DNA from: Lewinellaceae bacterium
GTDB taxonomy: Bacteria; Bacteroidota; Bacteroidia; Chitinophagales; Saprospiraceae
Length of the DNA stretch: 64,000 nucleotides
Assembly (NCBI GenBank): GCA_016713985.1
Contig: JADJOD010000023.1
Location: 62,001-126,000, forward strand
Direction of reading: 5' to 3'
A program made the position numbers and the translations under genes. The first letter of the stretch is position 1. Each line of letters opens with the position of its first letter. Below are positions 60,913 through 64,000 of this stretch, in pieces. The notes beneath the pieces were generated by a model. It was not told where the DNA came from, did no database searches, and worked only from the letters and a program-made list of their open reading frames with translations.

Positions 60913-61680
60913 CTATTCTATACAGTGTGAAGTAGTTACGACCATTTTTTCCTCCGGCAGGTAAAGTATTTTGTGTTCGCAAGCGCCGCCGCTGAAGCGC
61001 CACTCCCGGTCGCCCGTCCGGTTAAAAACCCAGGGATATTCGGCCGTTTCCTGCGGAACATGCCTGACATCCCATTCATAATGCTCTAAGTAATTGAATA
61101 TCAAGAAAGCTTCTTCCATGGAAATATCGGGCAGGATCGCGCGGCCTTCGCTGTCTTTTTCCGACCAGCCATCCAGCACAAAGCCGTTTCCAAACACGGT
61201 TTTGGCCGAAGATGGCAAGCCGTATTCCCCGGTACCACGCCTGATTTCGGCCACAAGCCCGAAGTTTCGTTGGGCCCATACTCCAAAGTTTTCAAACACA
61301 GGCGGCCGGTCGTTTTTGCTCGCTGAGAAGTGCAACGCGGGCATTTTCGACAGGTAGCCGTTAAAAACAAAACCCGTATCGCCCTGAAAAACAACCCAGG
61401 CAAAATCGCCCCGGAGCATCACCGGAGGGTACTGTTTGCCCTGGCTGACGAACCCCGGAACGGCTTCCACTTCAAAACTTTTGTCCTGGTTGTAATTAAG
61501 CGCCACTAAAGCCGTTCCGTACGGGATGCTGCTCAATTTTGCTGCGCCGAGTGAGGGCGCTTTTCGAAGCACCAGGCCGGAGGTTGCCCAGACATAGAGG
61601 GTATCGCCCGGTTCGTAATGATCGATTGCAGGAAGCACCGACGGGCCGTTGAGCAGGAGCAGCAGGAGCAGGTATTTCAT
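60913..61680 (-). CDS. Exported SH3-domain protein
   Basis: This is a 255-aa protein with a signal peptide (MKYLLLLLLLNGPSVLPA). An SH3b-like domain (about 24-110) begins DTLYVWATSGLVLRKAPSLG. This pattern, LVLRKxPSxxxxKLxxIPYG, is typical of bacterial SH3 domains that bind peptidoglycan or other ligands. The C-terminal part (about 120-255) is of unknown type and contains WFNRTGDREWRF-like aromatic residues and two cysteines (GGACEHK, TSHC). It lies 5 nt upstream of the sensor kinase gene and may take part in the same sensing pathway; this is inference from order. Confidence 0.75.
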   Translation of the reverse strand: MKYLLLLLLLNGPSVLPAIDHYEPGDTLYVWATSGLVLRKAPSLGAAKLSSIPYGTALVALNYNQDKSFEVEAVPGFVSQGKQYPPVMLRGDFAWVVFQGDTGFVFNGYLSKMPALHFSASKNDRPPVFENFGVWAQRNFGLVAEIRRGTGEYGLPSSAKTVFGNGFVLDGWSEKDSEGRAILPDISMEEAFLIFNYLEHYEWDVRHVPQETAEYPWVFNRTGDREWRFSGGACEHKILYLPEEKMVVTTSHCIE

Positions 61681-61681
61681 T

Positions 61682-62203
61682 TCAAAATGAAGGTAGTGTT
61701 GTGGAGGCTAAAAATACGTCCATCGCTTTGTATGAATTGAAAATCAGCACTTTCGCATGTGCTGCTTTCAAATTCCGGATGGCTTCCAGTACCTTCGGCT
61801 TGTTCTTTTTCGGGTATTGCCACACCCAAATTAAAAAGCCGAAGCCGATAGTTTCCGGGCAGCCGGGCGCCATATCCGGGCGGGTGAACCGGGCGTATTG
61901 GAGGCGGCGTTTCAGGATGTTCCAGATGCAGCGGTAAGCCGGAATATCGAAAAAAACGATCAAATCAGCGTGGGGCATACGCAGATCGAAGGTGCCGGAA
62001 TAATTGCCGTCGATGATCCACTCGTCGCGGCGGGCGAGTGCATCCATATTCGCGCGCCATTCGGCTTTTTCCGGCTCCTTCCAGCCGGGTTTCCAGTATA
62101 ACGCATCGAGGTGATACAGGGGTAAACCGGTTTGTTCGGCAAGTTTTTTTGAAAAAGTTGTTTTGCCGGAACCGCCGGAACCGATTACGAGTACCCGTTT
62201 CAT
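61682..62203 (-). CDS. P-loop NTPase, adenylate kinase-like (FlaR family)
   Basis: This is a 173-aa protein. VLVIGSGGSGKTTFSKKLAE (about 4-23) is the Walker A motif. TGLPLYHLDALYWKPGWKEP, EWIIDGNYSGTFDLRMPHAD and LIVFFDIPAYRCIWNILKRR match the group called topology modulation or FlaR-like kinases. The small-molecule substrate is unknown. The ATG at 62203 is chosen because the P-loop follows directly; the frame extends upstream without similarity. It is in operon order with the SH3-domain genes on both sides (1 nt and 13 nt). Confidence 0.82.
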   Translation of the reverse strand: MKRVLVIGSGGSGKTTFSKKLAEQTGLPLYHLDALYWKPGWKEPEKAEWRANMDALARRDEWIIDGNYSGTFDLRMPHADLIVFFDIPAYRCIWNILKRRLQYARFTRPDMAPGCPETIGFGFLIWVWQYPKKNKPKVLEAIRNLKAAHAKVLIFNSYKAMDVFLASTTLPSF

Positions 62204-62216
62204 GGGGAGCAAGTTC

Positions 62217-62834
62217 TTAAATTTCCAGCAAAAATTTACCCAGCACCCAAGCTTCCCGGCCGTCATTGCGCCGCACCTGGTACCAGTCATCGTCACTGGT
62301 GAAGTCGAGATATTCCGAAGAAATCTTGGCTTTCACTTCCCCTTTTTTCGGGTCCTGGTACAAGATATGAACGGTTTCGCCGCTGTGTTCTTCCACGATC
62401 ACGGCCTTCCCCTGCGGCAAACGGCACAAAAATTCGTTGTTGTCGGAATACAGATCAACCGTTTGTTGAACCACGGCTTCGTTGTTGTTGGGAGATGCTT
62501 GTTTTTTGATAATAGACACCGTCTCTCCTTTTGTAAAATTACCGAGTTTGGTCGCTTTTACGGAAGCTGCGGAGCGCATGATGACGTCTTCGTTGAGTAT
62601 ACGTCCCCGGCGGGAGGTGGCAGGAGGCAGCCCCGAAGAACCGGTCGTTTTTTCAATTTCAGATTCGAGGTTTTTCAGTTCTTCGTTCATGGCGGCGAGT
62701 TCCTTTTTTTCTTTCAGTTCCTTGCGTTTTTCCTCCAATTCTTTGCGTTTTTGTTCGATCTCGGAAACCTGGTCATTTTTACATGACATGAATAAAATGG
62801 CTGCGCAAGCCAGTATGAGTGTGATGGTTTTCAT
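62217..62834 (-). CDS. Lipoprotein with coiled coil and SH3-like domain
   Basis: This is a 205-aa protein with a lipobox LFMSC (Cys18). A long charged coiled coil follows (QVSEIEQKRKELEEKRKELK, about 22-65). An SH3-like region then begins NEDVIMRSAASVKATKLGNF (about 80-145), and a second SH3-like stretch with DDDWYQVRRNDGREAWVLGK ends the protein. It is probably anchored in the envelope, with the coiled coil spanning part of the periplasm. It is the first gene of the five-gene operon ending in the LytTR regulator. A role in sensing envelope state is inference. Confidence 0.8.
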   Translation of the reverse strand: MKTITLILACAAILFMSCKNDQVSEIEQKRKELEEKRKELKEKKELAAMNEELKNLESEIEKTTGSSGLPPATSRRGRILNEDVIMRSAASVKATKLGNFTKGETVSIIKKQASPNNNEAVVQQTVDLYSDNNEFLCRLPQGKAVIVEEHSGETVHILYQDPKKGEVKAKISSEYLDFTSDDDWYQVRRNDGREAWVLGKFLLEI

Positions 62835-62980
62835 TGTAAAAGCAGTTTTTTTATAAAATAATCAGGCACAAGTTTTCAGATTTTCCCGGTTACCGGTGGA
62901 GGGGCAATACCATTCAGCGCCATTTTTGAACTATCCGCCCGGTATTTTCGAGTATTTGCAAATCGTTGACCACCGTATAG

Positions 62981-63013
62981 TTGCCTTACATCGTTATATT
63001 ACCCTTATTTTTG
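62981..63013 (+). promoter_or_regulatory. candidate promoter of the thioredoxin-family gene
   Basis: TATTTTTG at 63006-63013 matches TAnnTTTG. A TTG at 62981-62983 precedes it with a 22-nt spacer, slightly longer than the usual 19. The predicted leader is about 30 nt. Confidence 0.45.
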
Positions 63014-63051
63014 CAAAAATTTTACCGTTTACACCCAACCGCATCGCTCGC

Positions 63052-64000
63052 ATGAAAAGTATTCTCTCGCTTACCCTTGTTCTGACCACACTCACCGCCC
63101 TCTCCGCACAGGGCATCGAATTTTTTCACGGCACCTGGGCCGAAGCCCGGGAAAAAGCCAAAGCCGAAGAAAAACTCATATTTGTCGACGCATTTGCCTC
63201 CTGGTGCGGCCCCTGCAAACGTATGGCGGCTACGGTATTCCCCGATGAAAAAGTCGGTTCCTATTTCAACGCCAATTTTATCAACCTGAAGATCGATATG
63301 GAAAAAGCGGAGAACGCGGAATTTGCCGGCCAATACCCGGTAAGCGCCTATCCGACGCTGTTGTTTCTCGACGGTTCCGGAAAAATCGTGCAAAAAGCCG
63401 TGGGGGCAAAATCAGCCGATCAATTGCTCGAATTTGCCCAAAAAGTACTCGGAAAAGCCGATAAATCAGGCGATTATGAAAAAGAATACAACGAAGGCAA
63501 ACGTGACCCGGAGTTCCTGCTCAACTACGTGCGCGCCCTCAACGCCGCCGGCAAATCATCCCTCAAAATTACCAACGACTACCTGAACACCCAAAAAGAC
63601 CTGAACACCGATATCAACCTGCGTTTCCTGCTGGAAGGCACCGTGGAAGCCGATAGCCGGGTGTTCGACCTCCTGGTGCAAAACCAGCAAAAAGCATCCG
63701 TTTTGCTGGGCGGCGATAAAGTGAACGCCCGCATCGAAAGCGCCTGCAAAAAAACCGTAAAAAAGGCCATCGAGTTCAAAAGTGAAGAACTTCTGGCGGA
63801 TGCCAAAGCGAAAATGAAAACCGCACGGCCCGACCGCGCGGAAGCCTTTGCCTGGGAAGCCGATATGAACTATTATGCGGCCACGAAGGATTCCAAAAAC
63901 TATCTCAAAGCCGCCCAATCGTATCAAAAAGGCGAGGTCAAAAACAACGCCGCCCGCCTGCACGACCTGGTAATCAGCCTGTTGCGCGCCTTTCCGGAAG
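63052..64000 (+). CDS. Exported thioredoxin-family protein, C-terminus beyond window
   Basis: The frame is open for 316 codons to the window edge. A signal peptide (MKSILSLTLVLTTLTALSAQ) leads into a thioredoxin domain (about 20-135). FVDAFASWCGPCKRMAATVF contains the CxxC redox pair, and VSAYPTLLFLDGSG the cis-proline. From about residue 140 a helical extension with TPR-like spacing follows (DPEFLLNYVRALNAAGKSSL, SKNYLKAAQSYQKGEVKNNA). It resembles the DUF255/thioredoxin plus helical-repeat proteins of Bacteroidota, acting as a periplasmic thiol oxidoreductase. The partner is unknown. Confidence 0.9.
   Translation, partial: MKSILSLTLVLTTLTALSAQGIEFFHGTWAEAREKAKAEEKLIFVDAFASWCGPCKRMAATVFPDEKVGSYFNANFINLKIDMEKAENAEFAGQYPVSAYPTLLFLDGSGKIVQKAVGAKSADQLLEFAQKVLGKADKSGDYEKEYNEGKRDPEFLLNYVRALNAAGKSSLKITNDYLNTQKDLNTDINLRFLLEGTVEADSRVFDLLVQNQQKASVLLGGDKVNARIESACKKTVKKAIEFKSEELLADAKAKMKTARPDRAEAFAWEADMNYYAATKDSKNYLKAAQSYQKGEVKNNAARLHDLVISLLRAFPE

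Overview
The window comes from a bacterium of the Bacteroidota, most likely a Saprospirales/Chitinophagales-type lineage. The lineage call is inference. It rests on a type IX secretion (T9SS)/gliding gene set (porV, porU, a PorP/SprF-like protein, gldJ), a secreted protein with a T9SS C-terminal sorting domain, many lipoproteins, NAD-epimerase-type threonine dehydrogenase, LytTR/Reg_prop signalling and TAnnTTTG-type promoters. Coding density is high and genes are mostly GC-rich. No rRNA, tRNA, CRISPR array, phage or insertion sequence was seen.

Layout. 1-5.7 kb: porV (cut by the window edge), porU, and a threonine dehydrogenase gene broken by one in-frame TAG. 5.7-10.5 kb: arsenite methyltransferase ArsM, a TMTC-like membrane glycosyltransferase, then a small four-helix-bundle gene between two inverted heptamer arrays, then a damaged metF. 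10.5-18.8 kb: a methyltransferase, PorP/SprF-like protein, gldJ, an outer-membrane protein, murF, murQ and a lipoprotein. 18.9-23.9 kb: MoxR ATPase, DUF4350 protein, PKD-cyclophilin lipoprotein and a TPR protein. 24-31.6 kb: an accessory-looking stretch with an AT-rich lipoprotein, a DUF4062 remnant, a GH65 hydrolase, a nucleotidyltransferase pair and an orphan NarL-type regulator. 32-41 kb: a membrane protein, serine hydrolase, PBP1A, a patatin-like phospholipase and NAD kinase. 41.2-47.6 kb: an aromatic catabolism operon (hmgA, hpd, paaA, tnaA, paaB, paaC, paaD). 48-57 kb: DEAD-box helicase, lspA, a large T9SS cargo protein, upp and recO. 57-62.8 kb: a five-gene operon ending in a Reg_prop sensor kinase and a LytTR regulator. 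The end is a thioredoxin-family protein cut by the window.

Two features stand out. First, many intergenic gaps are filled by short-period (7-9 bp) tandem arrays arranged as inverted repeats. The repeat unit differs at each locus but the architecture is the same. Several arrays run from the stop codon of one gene to that of its convergent neighbour, and one pair encloses a four-helix-bundle gene. This resembles the heptameric STRR sequences of cyanobacteria and is the best candidate here for an undescribed system. A second family is a REP-like palindrome whose stem bases covary between loci.

Second, at least seven genes carry reading-frame damage: three single-base changes in A/T runs, one extra G in a G run, one small C-terminal frameshift, one in-frame TAG, and two internal losses of about 60-70 nt. 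Much of this looks like sequence or assembly error, but the TAG and the two longer losses need checking before these genes are called pseudogenes.
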